A stretch of DNA of 64,000 nt from Spiroplasma mirum ATCC 29335 (GCF_000565195.1 NZ_CP006720.1:868001-932000), one strand, 5' to 3'; shown: positions 1 through 11,515, counted from the first letter of the stretch. Notes: generated by a model from the sequence alone, not told the origin. Translations and numbers: made by a program.

Positions 1-1
1 T

Positions 2-688
2 AAGGATAAATCAGTAAAAATGAAAGCGGAAAACGGAACGGAATACATTCCAACTGGACTATTGACTTATCCAGCGTTAATGGCCGCTGATATTCTATTA
101 TACGATGCTGATTTAGTCCCAGTGGGAAAAGATCAAAAACAACATATTGAATTAACGAGAAACATTGCGGAACGAATGAATAATAAATATAACCCTAACT
201 TATTTAAAATTCCAGATGATTTTATTCCCGAAGTAGGTAGCAAAATTATGAACTTACAAGAACCGAGCAAAAAAATGAGTAAATCAAGCAATAATCCAAA
301 GTCATACATTGGGATGCTTGATACTCCCGAAGAAATCAGAAAAAAAATTAAAAGTGCAGTTACCGACTCCGAAGGTATTATACGGTATGATGTTGAAAAT
401 AAACCCGGGATTAGCAATTTATTAACAATCTATGCGGCTTTAAAAAACATTACAATTGAAAAAGCAGTTAGTAACCTACAAAATTTAGACTACGGAGCAT
501 TTAAAAAAGCAGTAGCTGAGGAAATTATTAAAACTTTACAACCAATCCAAGAAAAATACCATGCCATTATGAACAGTGACCAAATTGATGAATTAATTGC
601 GGCGGGAGCAAATAAGGCGCGTGCCATTGCGGTGAAAAAATTAACAAAAGTAAAAAACAGCATTGGGTTAAACTACAAACGAAAATAA
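2..688 (+). CDS. trpS: Tryptophan--tRNA ligase, 3' part (5' end outside window)
   Basis: Class I aminoacyl-tRNA synthetase that charges tRNA-Trp with tryptophan in the cytoplasm. The frame is open to the window edge, so the N-terminal HIGH region lies outside. Visible landmarks are the conserved GKDQKQHIELTRNIAERMN segment of the Rossmann fold and the KMSKS-type loop (KKMSKSSNN) that positions ATP. The C-terminal anticodon-binding helical part is complete and ends at TAA. It is a single-gene unit as far as can be seen, followed directly by a terminator hairpin. Decoding UGA as Trp in this organism makes this enzyme's product especially heavily used, but no unusual residues were noticed. Identification is secure from the motifs. 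Confidence 0.95.
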   Translation, partial: KDKSVKMKAENGTEYIPTGLLTYPALMAADILLYDADLVPVGKDQKQHIELTRNIAERMNNKYNPNLFKIPDDFIPEVGSKIMNLQEPSKKMSKSSNNPKSYIGMLDTPEEIRKKIKSAVTDSEGIIRYDVENKPGISNLLTIYAALKNITIEKAVSNLQNLDYGAFKKAVAEEIIKTLQPIQEKYHAIMNSDQIDELIAAGANKARAIAVKKLTKVKNSIGLNYKRK

Positions 689-689
689 A

Positions 690-724
690 AATAACAAAGT
701 ACTAACATCTTGTTATTACTTTTT
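690..724. terminator. Terminator after trpS
   Basis: An 8-bp stem (AATAACAA / TTGTTATT) with a loop of about 12 nt is followed by a T-rich run. It closes trpS on the plus strand and abuts the stop of the epimerase remnant on the minus strand, so it could act both ways. Confidence 0.7.
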
Positions 725-990
725 TAATTAAGCAGCGCATTTTTTTGCATTACTGTTTGATAATTCTCACTATTAAATAATAACGAACCAACCACAATCA
801 AATCAAGTCCTGTTTTAATTAACCGCGCAAGATTTTCTCACCGGACACCCCCATCAATTTGAAAGGAAAGATGGTGATACTGGGTTTGGAAAGTTTTAAT
901 GTGTGCGAACTTTGCTCAAGTTGAATCATCAAAAGTTTGACCTGTAAAACCGGGCTTAATACTGACCACCGATACTATGGACAATTGCAA
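724..990 (-). pseudogene. Ribulose-phosphate/hexulose-phosphate 3-epimerase C-terminal remnant
   Basis: About 85 residues of an Rpe/AlsE-type TIM-barrel epimerase remain. They include the PGFTGQTF phosphate-binding turn, the QIDGGV strand and the VVGSLLF loop before the C-terminus, and end at a normal TAA. The whole N-terminal two thirds is missing. Upstream, in another frame, the sequence switches to the C-terminal part of the ascorbate PTS permease, so a deletion has joined two genes. The complete rpe of this genome lies at 27.9-28.5 kb, so this copy was probably a sugar-specific paralogue (for example hexulose- or allulose-phosphate epimerase) belonging to the PTS operon. Which substrate is a guess. 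Confidence 0.75.
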
Positions 991-2073
991 TGGTAATGAC
1001 CATCCCAATAATTCCCCCCACAAACGAAGAAATGAAACCAATTAGAACGGCATTGGGAACATAGAGAAAGACCGTTGGACAATCTAACGCTGGTTTAGCA
1101 TTTGGAACAACTTTATCCGAAATTCCTTTGAAAGAAGGCACAATTTCGCGATAAACATATGCACCCCAATTAATAATACTTCTACTCCTGCGGCAAAGGT
1201 AAAGGCTTGAAGCATTCCTTGGATAAAGACATCATCCCCACTGCTAATAATATTTTTAGCAACTAACACATCATAGCCTTTTAAATCTCACGCTGTGAAA
1301 TAGATTACTAAGTATAAAACAAACATTATAATTGCAAGAGCAATATTCGTATTTCTTAAAAAACTTAGTTCTTTGGGAAAATTAATATCTTCGATTAATT
1401 TAATTGTTTTCCGGCTTAGTTTGTCAACAATCATTCCAATCCAAGCAGCAAATAAATATGATAATGATCCCGTATGACCAACAGCTAGGGTATTGGATTT
1501 CGTAATTTTAACTACATAGTAATTTAAGAGCGCTGGAGAAATAATCATCCATAATGACATTAATAACGCTCCGGTTACCACGATAATTGATAAATCTTCA
1601 TTAAGATTTAAACCAGCAATATTTAAAACTCCTGCTCCATAACTGACATATAAAATAAGACATGACCAGTTAAATAAATGTATTTATAAGCAGTAATTCT
1701 TGCCAATAAAATATTTAACGCCATTGCACAAATCATAATTAATGATCCGGCTAACACACAATTTGGGGGATTTGGCTTAAAAAAATCCTGGGCATTACTC
1801 ATTGTTAGAAATTGCCCTCTTAATTCCAAATAATAAATTAGAGGCATTTTCTAATTTTTTAACAGCGCCGATTAAAATACCAGCGCCCTCGCCAATAATT
1901 AAAAACCCAATGGTCGTTTTAATGGTTGCCGAAATTGTTTTGGTAAATTTTTTGCGTTGCAATAAACAACCCACCAGGGCAAACAGATCAATTAAAATTG
2001 CGGGAGTACCAATAAATTATTTAAAAAAGTTTAACACAAATTTCCCAGTTGTATGGGTTAAAAATAATTCTAT
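965..2073 (-). pseudogene. Ascorbate-type PTS permease IIC (UlaA family), frameshifted and 3'-truncated
   Basis: Membrane IIC component of the ascorbate/galactitol-like PTS family. Matching segments appear in order: GTPAILIDLFALVGCLLQRK, then a GFLIIGEGAG stretch, NPPNCVLAGSLIM, ILLARITAYKYIYLTGH, PALLNYYVVKIT, AVGHTGSLSYLFAAWIG and VVPNAKPALDCP. They are spread over three frames with shifts near 1.83, 1.64 and 1.15 kb, plus an early in-frame stop near 2.02 kb. About 370 codons survive of roughly 450, and the C-terminus is lost at the junction with the epimerase remnant. The best start is an ATA codon 8 nt after a strong GAGGAGG site, immediately downstream of the IIA stop. That may be a mutated ATG. 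No IIB gene is present. Not expected to be functional. Confidence 0.82.
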
Positions 2074-2087
2074 TTTTTCTTCCTCCT

Positions 2088-2537
2088 CTATTTATCATAT
2101 TTCTTAATAATTTTAACCAGTTCTTTTTGGGAATAACAATTTTTTAAATCTTGTAAAAATTGTTGATTAGTAAAAAGCGTGGCAACTGCTTGTAATAATC
2201 CCATATGACTATCACCATCAACAGCTGCTAAAGCTAAACAAAAATTAACATGGTATTTTGGTTCATCTTTAAAAATGATGGGGTTTTTAAAATAAGTAAA
2301 ACTAATTCCGGTTTTTAATATCGCCGGATCAACATTAATATGCATTAGTGCTAACTGCGGAGCAATTACATAGTACGGTCCAAGTTCATTAGTAATTTTA
2401 ATAACTTTCGTTGGAAAGTCTGGAGTAACATAACCATGGTTGATCAACAATTGTGAGCCTAAATGGACTCCTGTTTGTCAATCACTAACCGGATTTTGGT
2501 CAGTATAATCAATTAATTTTTTATTAAATAAATTCAT
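2088..2537 (-). CDS. PTS sugar transporter IIA component, ascorbate/mannitol type
   Basis: Cytoplasmic phosphocarrier of the mannitol/fructose IIA family (149 aa), closest in appearance to UlaC. It would accept phosphate from HPr on a histidine and pass it to IIB. The conserved block ELGPYYVIAPQLALMHINVDPAIL is present; the family normally reads IAPGIALPHARPE, so the residues next to the phosphohistidine (here MHINVD) are drifted but the His is kept. The ATG follows an AAAGG site. It is first in a ula-like operon whose IIC is broken and IIB missing, so the protein has no visible partner and is probably on its way to loss. A divergent broken RpiR regulator lies upstream. Confidence 0.82.
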
Positions 2538-2690
2538 TATCTATCTCGCCTTTCTAAGCTATATTGTTCAATATGCTACCTTAATTGTAGTTTGATAAAA
2601 AATTGTTTCAATTTTAGGAGGATAATTTGTAAATTTTACCAACTAATGTAAATTTTATAGTAAACTCTTATATTAAAGGGGGAGAGGACA

Positions 2691-3474
2691 ATGATTTCAA
2701 TTATAATATTAACTTCTTATGACCTAACTTATTCGGAAGAACATATTGCAAAAGAAATTAACAAAAATCCAAATTATTTTATTAAAAATTCAATTACAAC
2801 CATTAGTCAAGAATTAGGGGTGGCCATATCAACCATTTCATAATTAGCAAAAAACTAGGCTATAAAACTTTTAAGGAATTTAAGTTATTCATTTATGAAA
2901 AAAATAAGCAAATTAAAAATAACTTTAGTATTGAAAACGGGGGAAAACTACCAAAGTTAATACAAAAAATTAAGAATTTTAATATGTATTCAATTTTTGA
3001 AACAATTAATAATCTTGATTTAGATGAGCTCAATAGTGTAATTCATTGCATTCTTAACTCAAAGCGAATCTTTATTTATGGAGTTGGTTCGGGGGGTGGC
3101 TAGTGAGATAAACAATAATTTTCGAAGGCTCGGATTAAATTCTCATACTTCTTAGGATTTTCATGGCTAAATCTTATTTTTAAATTTTTTTAAAGAAAAT
3201 GAATTATTTATCTTATTTTCAACTTCGGGATTAACCCGGGAAATTATTATTGAGCTCATTAAAATTGCCCATCATAACAACTGTCAAACTTTATTAATTA
3301 CAACGCGGCAATATTTAACCAAGACACTCCAGCCAAACTTTGTTTTATATTATTAATGTGCATTATGATGAATCAGCTTATTTTCCAATTATTTCCAGTA
3401 AAATTTCCCAATTAATTATTAGTGATATCCTTGTTAGTATGTTAATTGAAAAACTAGCGGATAAACAACAATAA
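2691..3474 (+). pseudogene. RpiR/MurR-family transcriptional regulator, multiply broken
   Basis: Remains of a helix-turn-helix plus SIS-domain sugar-phosphate-sensing regulator. It starts with a strong AAAGGGGGAGAGG site. The HTH region reads SITTISQELGVAISTIS, then is cut by TAA at 2841 and shifted at the A-run 2849-2854, after which LAKKLGYKTFKEFKLFIYEK resumes. The SIS part (SKRIFIYGVGSGG) is shifted again in a G-run near 3100, and further breaks follow before the end ISDILVSMLIEKLADKQQ. The intact paralogue at 35.7 kb gives the full-length model. It is divergent from the decayed ascorbate-type PTS genes, so the natural inference is that it once controlled them. Confidence 0.82.
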
Positions 3475-3531
3475 ATTGAAAATGGTAAATATCTAATTGT
3501 TAATTGAAACCGCACTGGTTCTATTTTTTAG

Positions 3532-4410
3532 TTAAGCAATTAAATATTTCGCACGAAGGGTTCATTTAAATTCCCCAATTTTATTAGTAAAAACAGCTTC
3601 CATAACATCACTATAATTAGGAATGGATGTAAATAAATTACTAAAGGTAAGGGTCAATTTACCACGAATTAAATATTGAAAAAAATCATCAATATTTTTA
3701 ATTGCCTTAATGTTACTTAAATAAACTGGTTCTAATGCCCCGGGGTTATTATAAACATCAGCTAGTCATGTCTTTAAAACATCGTCATTCGAACTATTTT
3801 GCTTAATCTTTAAGTACTTTTGGGTTTCTAAAATATTAACAAAATAATTACCCAAATCTTTGTTAATTTCTCAGTTTCAAAAATCATCACTGTTTAAATT
3901 AATTGTCGTGTAATACAAAGTAATGGTTGATGGTTGTCCCGAAAGGTTAATTTGTTGTAACGCAACCTGCCCACTACTATAAGTATAATTGGTACTATTT
4001 TTTAGCATCGGAAAAAGTTGAATAAAATTAGCAATTGTTTGTCAAGAAGGTAGCTTGTCTTTAGTTGGTGCTAAATAGATTTTAAATAAAACATTACTAT
4101 TAATATCAAAACTATCGACTTTACTAGAATTATCATATTGGAGATTAATTGTTGGAGATAAGGTATGAAATTCATTTGTTCCATTAAACATTGAAAAAAT
4201 TGAATCATCCCCCTTAGTATGGTGTGCTAAATAGTTGCCTTCCGCAATTTCTTCTAAGTGATAACCCGCTAAAAACTGGTTAATATCCGGGGTTAAACTA
4301 TTATCTTCACTTGGTAAATAGGTTTGTGCTCCATGCCGGCAACTAACTAGATAATAACTAGGAGTTGCTGCTAACAAAATGGCAGTAATTACTGCTAAAA
4401 TTTTTTTCAT
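3532..4410 (-). CDS. Putative lipoprotein
   Basis: Predicted surface lipoprotein of 292 aa. The N-terminus is a type II signal peptide: MKKI, a hydrophobic stretch, then a lipobox-like YLVSC with the acylated Cys near residue 24. The remainder is hydrophilic, rich in Asn, Tyr, Thr and Ser, and holds several UGA-encoded Trp residues. It has no recognisable enzymatic motif. The chosen ATG lies 13 nt after AAAGGA; an alternative TTG nine bases upstream has tighter spacing. It lies between the broken RpiR regulator and a broken aldo/keto reductase. Such lipoproteins are typical abundant membrane antigens or solute-binding proteins of wall-less bacteria. The specific role is unknown. Confidence 0.75.
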
Positions 4411-4466
4411 TCTAAACAATCAGTCCTTTTGTTGATGGTGAGATTAATAATAATCTCGGAAATAAC

Positions 4467-5291
4467 TTAAAAATCAAAATTATTGGGATCTGGTCCTAAC
4501 CGTTGTTCTGGGATAGTAAATAAACTATACATATCACTATCATCTAACCAAAAATCATCTAATTGCACATTGGAAATAATGCGTTCTTCATGACTTGACT
4601 TTGGCAATACCACAGTTTCTTGTTGAATTGTCCATTTTAAACAAACTTGACCAACATTTTTATTATGTTTTTTGGAAATTTCAACAATAATTGGAACTTC
4701 ACTAGCTTTTCCTTGCATCATTGTGCTTCATGATTCCACCACAATTTGGTGACTACGACAATATGCTAAGACTTCACTATTATTTAGTCCCGGGTGAAGT
4801 TCAATTTGATTAACCATTGGTTTTACTTTACAATGTTATAGGAGTGCTTCTAAATGACTAACTTCAAAGTTACTTACCCCAATTGCTTTTAATTTACCAG
4901 CTTGATATTGTTCTTCTAATGCCCTGTAACATTCTAAGCGTTTTGGTGTTGGTCAATGAATTAAGCAAAGATCTAAATAATCAAGTCGCAAACATTCTAA
5001 CATTTCATCAACTTGTTTTAAAGCCTTTTCATAATCATGGTCACTATTTCAAATTTTGCTAGTGATAAAAATCTCATCACGGGGAATCCCACTATCTTTA
5101 ATTGCTTTGCCAATGATAACTTCGTTGCCATAATATTGGGCGGTATCTAAGTGACGGTAACCATTTTTTAACGCTGTTAATACCGCATGATAGGTTTCTT
5201 GTTCATCGGTTAATTTATATGTTCCCAAACCAATAATAGGAATTTGGGTTCCATTATTTAATTTTAATTTTTGTTCTAATACTTTTGGCAT
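4467..5291 (-). pseudogene. Aldo/keto reductase interrupted by one stop codon
   Basis: NAD(P)H-dependent aldo/keto reductase (2,5-diketo-gluconate reductase type), about 274 codons. Family marks are clear: IPIIGLGTYKL near the start, the catalytic Asp and Tyr in GYRHLDTAQYYGNE, LDYLDLCLIHWP with the catalytic His, GVSNFE, NQIELHP and the cofactor-binding VLPKSSHEERI near the C-terminus. The frame is intact throughout except for a TAA at 4836-4838, between 'LEALL' and 'HCKVKP'. A Gln or Lys would be usual there, so CAA to TAA is the likeliest event. A good GAGGT site precedes the ATG. Either a recent pseudogene or a truncated N-terminal half is made. A sequencing error cannot be excluded. Confidence 0.85.
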
Positions 5292-5337
5292 GAAGAGTAC
5301 CTCACTTTCTTATCCATTTATATTTTAACTTAAAATA

Positions 5338-5369
5338 AAAAATAATCACTTTTAAAAGTGATTATTTTT
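5338..5369 (-). terminator. Palindromic terminator of ackA
   Basis: A perfect 32-bp palindrome overlaps the last codons of ackA. It forms a stem with an A-run on one side and a T-run on the other, so it could stop transcription from either side. Confidence 0.75.
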
Positions 5370-6552
5370 GTGTTAAGTGGTAAGTATCTTCACAAATTAT
5401 AATTTCTTCGTTCGTACGGATTGCATAAACGGGAACTGTGGCATTTGCACCAGAAATTAAGTTTTCCGAATCATAGCCTTGTTCATTGTGTTCTTTAACT
5501 AAGTCAAAGTTAATTAATTTAACTTCATTGGCAACTAAGCTTCGCATTATAGCTGAATTTTCCCCAATTCCAGCTGTGAAGACAATCGCATCGGCATTAC
5601 CCCCTAATTCATTTAAATATGCCACAATATATTTAGCAATTCTTTTTGCACTCATTTTTAAAGCTAATTTACTACGGGGATTGCTCTCTGCACTCCCTAC
5701 AACATCGCGTAAATCAGAAGAAACACCAGAAATCCCTAATAATCCTGATTTTTTATTTAAAGTATTGGTAATGGCAACAATATCTTCGCCAGTTTGACTC
5801 GCAATATAGTTTGGAATTGACGGGTCAATATCACCACTACGGGTTCCCATAATTAATCCTTCTAATGGGGTAATTCCCATTGAAGTATTATAACTTTGAC
5901 CATTTTTAACTGCACAAATACTTGCTCCATTTCCTAAGTGACAAACAATGGCTTTTACTTTATCAATTGGTTTATTTAAAATTGTTCCTAGTCTTTTTGT
6001 AATGTAACGATATGATATTCCGTGGAATCCATAGCGGCGAACTTGGTGGTCAGTATATCATTTATATGGCCCAGAATATAAATAATTTTCAACTGGCATT
6101 GTGGCATGGAATGAAGTATCAAACACTGCCACATTTGGAACACTAGTAATTTTTTGGAAGGCTTCGATCGCCGAAATTGCGGGAGGATTATGTAATGGTG
6201 CTAAAATAACCATTTTTTTAATTTCCGCAAAAACTTCATCTGTAATGACCGTTGACTGCGTAAATTTTTCACCCCCATGCACAATTCGGTGTCCAATTCC
6301 GGTGATATCAGAAAAATCTTTAATAATTCCGTGTTCTTCTAATTTATTAATTAATACTTTCGCTGTTGCTTCATGGTCTTTTAAATCTTCTTTGGTTTCA
6401 AACTCTTGCCCATTAAATTTAATTTTAAAAACCCCATCTAAATAAATTCGTTCGGCCAAACCTTTACAAATAACTTCGTAATTATTCTCCCCGTTTACTT
6501 TATATAATTGAAATTTCATTGAACTACTTCCAGCATTGATCACTAATATCAT
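5362..6552 (-). CDS. ackA: Acetate kinase
   Basis: Interconverts acetyl phosphate plus ADP with acetate plus ATP, the substrate-level phosphorylation step of fermentation in the cytoplasm. The 396-aa length is typical. Signatures seen in order: N-terminal VINAGSSSMKF, IGHRIVHGGEKF, VFDTSFHATMP with the active-site region, HLGNGASICAVKNG, MGTRSGDIDP and FTAGIGEN near the C-terminus. The start ATG of MILVINAG is preceded by AAAGGA. It is directly downstream of pta (about 19 nt between pta stop and this start), giving the usual pta-ackA acetate operon. All family motifs are intact. Confidence 0.97.
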
Positions 6553-6571
6553 TTTTTTTCTTTTTCCTTTC

Positions 6572-7543
6572 TTATTTTTGACTGCAAACATATGAATAAG
6601 CAGTCACTAATACAGTGTTATAAATATCATCAGTAGTCGCTCCCCGCGACAAATCGTTCACCGGTTTATCCAAACCAATAATAATTGGTCCAACCGCTTT
6701 AAACCCCCCCATTCGTTGAGCAATTTTATAGCCAATGTTTCCAGCATCTAAGTTAGGAAACACAAAAATATCAGCTCGTGATTTAATTGGTGAAGTTGGT
6801 GCCTTTTTCTTTCTAATTTCATCGTCCCAGGCCGCATCAAATTGAAATTCACCATCAACTAAGCAGTCAATGTTACGACTTCGAATAATTTCATAAGCAG
6901 TTCAAACTTTATTAACTGAATCACCAGCTCCTGATCCTTTAGTTGAATACGATAATAAGGCCATTTTAGGATCTTTAAAATCAAAAATTTGGGATGCTTC
7001 ATATCCTAAATACGCAATGTCGGCTAATTCCTCAGCACTCGGATTAATATTTAAAGCACAATCCGTAAAAATATAACGTTCTTCATTACGAACCATTAAA
7101 AAAAATGAAGAAACTAAACTAACATTTGCTTTTGGACGGATAATTTGTAAAGCCGGGCGAATAATATCTTTTGTATCATAAGAAATCCCGCCAACCATTC
7201 CGTCAGCTTTCCCCATTTTTACTCAAATTGTTGCAAAATAATTAGGTTGTTTTACTAATCTAGTTGCTTCCGCAATTGAAGTTTTCCCTTTTCTAATTTC
7301 TACTAAGAAGTTTGCTAACGCATCAGTATTTTGTTCTTCAATTACAAGAATTTCAGCGTCCTCATCCATTAAGTTCTGCGGAACTTCATCGCGTCTTTGA
7401 AAGACAAGAACCGGTGTAATTTTTGTATTTTGGAACTTTGGTACTACTTCCTGAATCCGTTCGGAAGCTCCTTCAGGAAAAATAATTCGAACATTTTTTT
7501 CATATTTTTCAATGTTCTGCATTATTAACTCTAGCACATTCAT
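6572..7543 (-). CDS. pta: Phosphate acetyltransferase
   Basis: Transfers the acetyl group of acetyl-CoA to phosphate, giving acetyl phosphate for acetate kinase. It is 323 aa, the normal short bacterial form without the N-terminal DRTGG extension. Visible motifs: IIFPEGASERI at the N-terminus, KADGMVGGISY, TDCALNINPSAEELADIA, YSTKGSGAGDSV and the C-terminal GYKIAQRMGGFKAVGPIIIGLDKP, where the active-site Arg region lies. Two Trp codons are UGA. A TATAAT-like -10 lies in the AT-rich upstream region and AGAGG precedes the ATG. First gene of the pta-ackA operon. Confidence 0.97.
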
Positions 7544-7788
7544 TTCTCTACCTCTTTTCTGTATTTTTACAATAATAATTATATTACTAAATGAATATAT
7601 TCCGTTAAATTTATTAACATTTTTAAAAATTATATTTGGTGCTATGATAATTTTAAAAAAATAGAGATACTATTAACCAGGGGTTAACAAGCACGGAAGG
7701 AGCCGATTTAATTGCTTATGCCTATTGCCCCAACATATTTGTTTAAAAGAAATTTTAGTTTCCCATACAGACCAAAAAAATATAAAAA

Positions 7789-7832
7789 GATTTAAATAAG
7801 TTCTACTTAATTTGTAGTAACTTATTTAAATC
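7789..7832 (-). terminator. Long bidirectional terminator after cutC
   Basis: A 14-bp outer stem and a 4-bp inner stem (CTAC/GTAG) around a short loop overlap the 3' end of cutC. A T-rich tract follows on each side. The rest of the gap up to pta (about 7.55-7.79 kb) shows only a weak open stretch with no recognisable gene. Confidence 0.75.
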
Positions 7833-8456
7833 AATTTTTTTTGCTCAGGAATGATCAATACGAGCAGCACTTCCAATATGAATGGCGTCACAGTGTTTAC
7901 TAATAATTTGATAATTGTCCAAATTAACACCACTTCCCCCTTGAATTTCAACCCCGTGGTGTCGGAGTTGATCAAAAATTGCTAGGTTATCCATAATCTT
8001 CGTAACGCCTCCCTGGGTTAAAACAGTACTAATGTTTAACTGGTGTAATTCGTGGATTGCTTTTTGCTTATTAATAATTTCGTCAAAAGCACGGTGAAAA
8101 GTTACTTTCAATGGTTTTGCTAGCACCACTAATTCTTGCATATGCGGAATGTCAACTTCTTTATTCGGAGTGATAATTCCCACTACAATTCCATCAGCTT
8201 TTGTTGTTTTAATATATTCAATATCTTTTTTAATTTGTTCAAATTCTTCAGGATGGTAGTAAAAATCAGCATCCTGGTGGCGTGTAATTACCCGAATTGG
8301 AATTGTACTTATCACACAACTTTCTTTAATAACATCATAATCGGGAGTATAGCCCCCATGCTCTAATTCGACACATAGTTCAATCCGACTCACATTTTGT
8401 GCTTGATTAATAACTTTAACATCTTCAACACTAGTTGCAATAACTTCTAAAAACAT
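7803..8456 (-). CDS. cutC: CutC family protein
   Basis: TIM-barrel protein of the CutC family (217 aa), historically linked to copper homeostasis; the biochemical role is unsettled. Recognisable pieces are the N-terminal LEVIATSVEDVKVINQAQ, RIELCVELEHGGYTP, VRVITRH-like IPIRVITRH, KVTFHRAFDE, TVLTQGGV and IQGGSGVN, ending with HIGSAAR. The ATG follows the dnaE stop codon with no gap, so translation is probably coupled, with the site GGAGAAT inside the end of dnaE. Last gene of the ezrA-thiI-dnaE operon. The stop lies inside the terminator palindrome. Confidence 0.9.
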
Positions 8457-11400
8457 CTATTTATTCTCCGTGGTAATTAATTTAATCCGGTTCATAATTC
8501 CGTTAATTTTATCTTGGTAACTACCTAACTTAATATTTAACAAAATTACATTGTTAGGTTTAAGTAAAACAGCATATTGTTGATATTTATTGGCAAAAAC
8601 AGTAATACTAATTGCCCCACTTTCATCATAACAATCAACAAAGGCCATTTTTTTATTATTCTTATCAAAAATTTCTTTTACCCGCTTAATAATTACTAAA
8701 ATATTGGTTGTACCTTGAGACAATTTTAAATCACTAATTAAAGTCGTTTTTTGTTCATAATCTCCTAAAGTTCGAATATATTTTAGTGGGTGATTGGATA
8801 AGTAAAATCCTAAAAACTCATATTCTTTTTTAATATTATTAATAACATCATCTTCAAAAATAACAACTTCTGGTTTTTCAGCAAGATGAGGATTAATTAT
8901 TAACTGCTCATTATTTTCCGAAACTTTAATAACTTCGACATAATTGGCCAGTAAATTATAATTATTAAATAACGTTGTACGATTAAAATTAAGATAATCT
9001 AACGCCCCGGTGTAACATAATGCTTCATAGGTTTTTTTATTTAACCCTTTTTTATATAACCGAATAAAAATATCATATAAATCTTGAAACTCCCCGCGTT
9101 CGTGGTATTCTTGGGCAATTTTATTATAAAATGCATAACCAATTTGTTTAATTACTAATAATGGTAAACAAATTTTATCATCTCTGGTTACATACGTACT
9201 TAGGGGTAAAATAATTGAGGGTGGTAAAATTCCTAAATTATTTTTTCTTGCTAATTGGATATAATCCGCTGTTTTATTTTCATCTCCAATTACATTTGTT
9301 AATAAACTTGCTAAAAATTGAGATGGATAATTGGCTTTTAAATAAGCCATTTGATAGCCCAAGAGAGAATAAGCAACTGCGTGACTACGGTTAAAACCAT
9401 AAGCAGCAAATTTATAAATTAAATTTCAAATATCATTGGCAATTTCGGGAGTATAATGGTTTTTCACCGCATTATTAAGAAACTCGGTTTTTAACTCATT
9501 CATATAACTTGATTCTTTTTTCCCCATGGCACGGCGTAAAATATCCGCTTTAGCTAGTGAAAAATTGGCAACTTTTTGGGCAATTAACATTACTTGTTCT
9601 TGGTAAACAATAATCCCATAGGTCGGAGCCAAGATATCTTTTAACCGATCATCAAGGTAAGAAAATTTTACATGGTGATTTTTGCGTTGAATATACAAGG
9701 GAATATTGTCTTGGGGTCCGGGGCGATATAACGATGAGGTTGCCACAATATCTTCTAACTTATCTGGTTGCATTTCAATTAAGACCTTGGTCATTCCGGG
9801 TGATTCTAACTGAAAAATTCCCTTGGTGTCACCCGATGATAATAATTTAAAAGTTTTGGCATCATTCAGTGGGATTTTCTGCAAGTTAATCTTTACTTTT
9901 ATTTCTTGATAAATATTATTAATAACATTATGCAAAATAGTTAAATTTCGCAAACCTAATAAATCCATTTTTAATAACCCTAATTCTTCTAAATAATTCA
10001 TTGAATATTGGGTTTGATAAATACCATTATAACCTTCCCGAATGGGCACTACAGTTGCTAACGGTTTTTGTGATAACACTACTCCGGCGGCATGGGTTCC
10101 GGTTTGACGAGGTAAACCCACAATTTTGGGAAGATATAAAAAGATGTGGGGATATTTTTTACTATAAAAATCTAGAACATTGTTATTAGTAAAAGCATTT
10201 GTAAAGTTATAATTATCTTCTAAGCGAACGGCTTTACTCATTTTATCTGCTTCTTCTAAAGAGATCCCAAACACCCGACACACATCACGTAAGGCCATTT
10301 TCATCCCACTTGTTTGGAAGGTGACAATATGGGCAATATGTTGCTGACCATATTTTTCAAATAAATACTCCACCACTGCTTCGCGCTTATCATCTTGAAA
10401 GTCAATATCAATATCGGGCATTCCTTGGCGTTCCGGGTTTAAAAAACGTTCAAAAATTAAATTTTCTTGCACTGGGTCAATTGTTGTAATATCTAATAAA
10501 TAGCTAACTAAACTCCCAGCAGCACTTCCCCGACCGGGACCAACATAAATATTATTTTTTTTTGCAAAATTAACATAGTCCCACACAATTAAAAAATAAT
10601 CATTAAAATCCATTTGGTCAATAATGTCTAATTCATATTTTAAACGGACTAAATATTTATTTTCAACGTGGCTCCCTAATTTATATTTCATTCCCTTTTT
10701 ACAAACTCCCCGTAAGAAATCACGACTAGCAACATTCTCAGGCGTTGGATACTTTAATAAATTATCATGAATATTTTGATGTTTTAAATCATAACCTTGA
10801 ATATTACTAATAAAAGCACTAATATTATCTAAATATTGTTCATACTCCGAACTATAATTATCAAAAGCAAAGGTATCTTTGACCATGCTTTCTTTAAACA
10901 AAATTTGTTTTTTAATTGCATTAATAATTTTATAAGCATTAAAATCTGTGTTGTCAAAATAAAGAACTTTGTTATTTCAAATAATTTTATCATTCGTAAC
11001 TAATTCTTTAAAAAAAGATAATAACATTAAATTATTATTATTAAGACCTAAATATAAATTATCAGGATTATTAAGCATTGTTAATAGTTTTTGGTAAAAA
11101 ACAACATCATAATTAACTTCTTCAAAATTAATAATAATTTTTAAATGATCATTAATAAATGGTAACAAGGTTGAAAAATCAATAACATTATCTTTTTCAT
11201 TATTGGTCATAATTCAGGATGAAATTTTAACAAGGTTAAAATAACCCGCTTGGTTAATCGCAAAGAGGTTTAAATTATATTTTTGATTATTAAAATAAGT
11301 ATAAAAGTTTAAACCAATAATGGGCGTAATGTTATGGGAACAACATTTTTCATGAAATTCATAGACACCATACATGTTATTATCACAGATTGCTAAAGCT

Positions 11401-11504
11401 GGTAAACCATTTGTCTGTCCATAGGCCAGATAATTATCAATTCCAATTAGTGATGATAATAAACTATAATTTGTCCGAACATTTAAATGCATTTTGGCCA
11501 TCAT
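8457..11504 (-). CDS. dnaE: DNA polymerase III alpha subunit, DnaE type
   Basis: Replicative polymerase of the C family, DnaE type (1015 aa). It starts with a PHP domain (MHLNVRTNYSLLSSLIGIDN, first about 200 residues, metal-binding residues only partly conserved). The polymerase core carries GPGRGSAAGSLVSYLL, the catalytic aspartates in PDIDIDFQDDKR, RQTGTHAAGVVLS, LLGLRNLTIL and GRNDRSHAVAY-like FNRSHAVAYSLLGYQMAYLKANYP. An OB-fold segment near the C-terminus ends ...MNRIKLITTENK. There is no exonuclease insertion, which separates it from PolC. The start is one of two adjacent ATGs after AAAGGAAAA. It is followed without a gap by cutC and preceded by a small membrane protein gene. Confidence 0.96.
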
Positions 11505-11515
11505 GATTTTCCTTT

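Noticed and set aside
4836-4838. Idea that TAA is recoded as glutamine in this organism
   Set aside because: TAA and TAG end many intact genes at the family-typical C-terminus, and several of the affected genes also carry frameshifts, so ordinary decay is the better explanation.
7670-7765. Short plus-strand open stretch between pta and cutC
   Set aside because: About 25 codons with no start signal, no recognisable motif and no neighbour in the same direction; could be a remnant but is unsupported.
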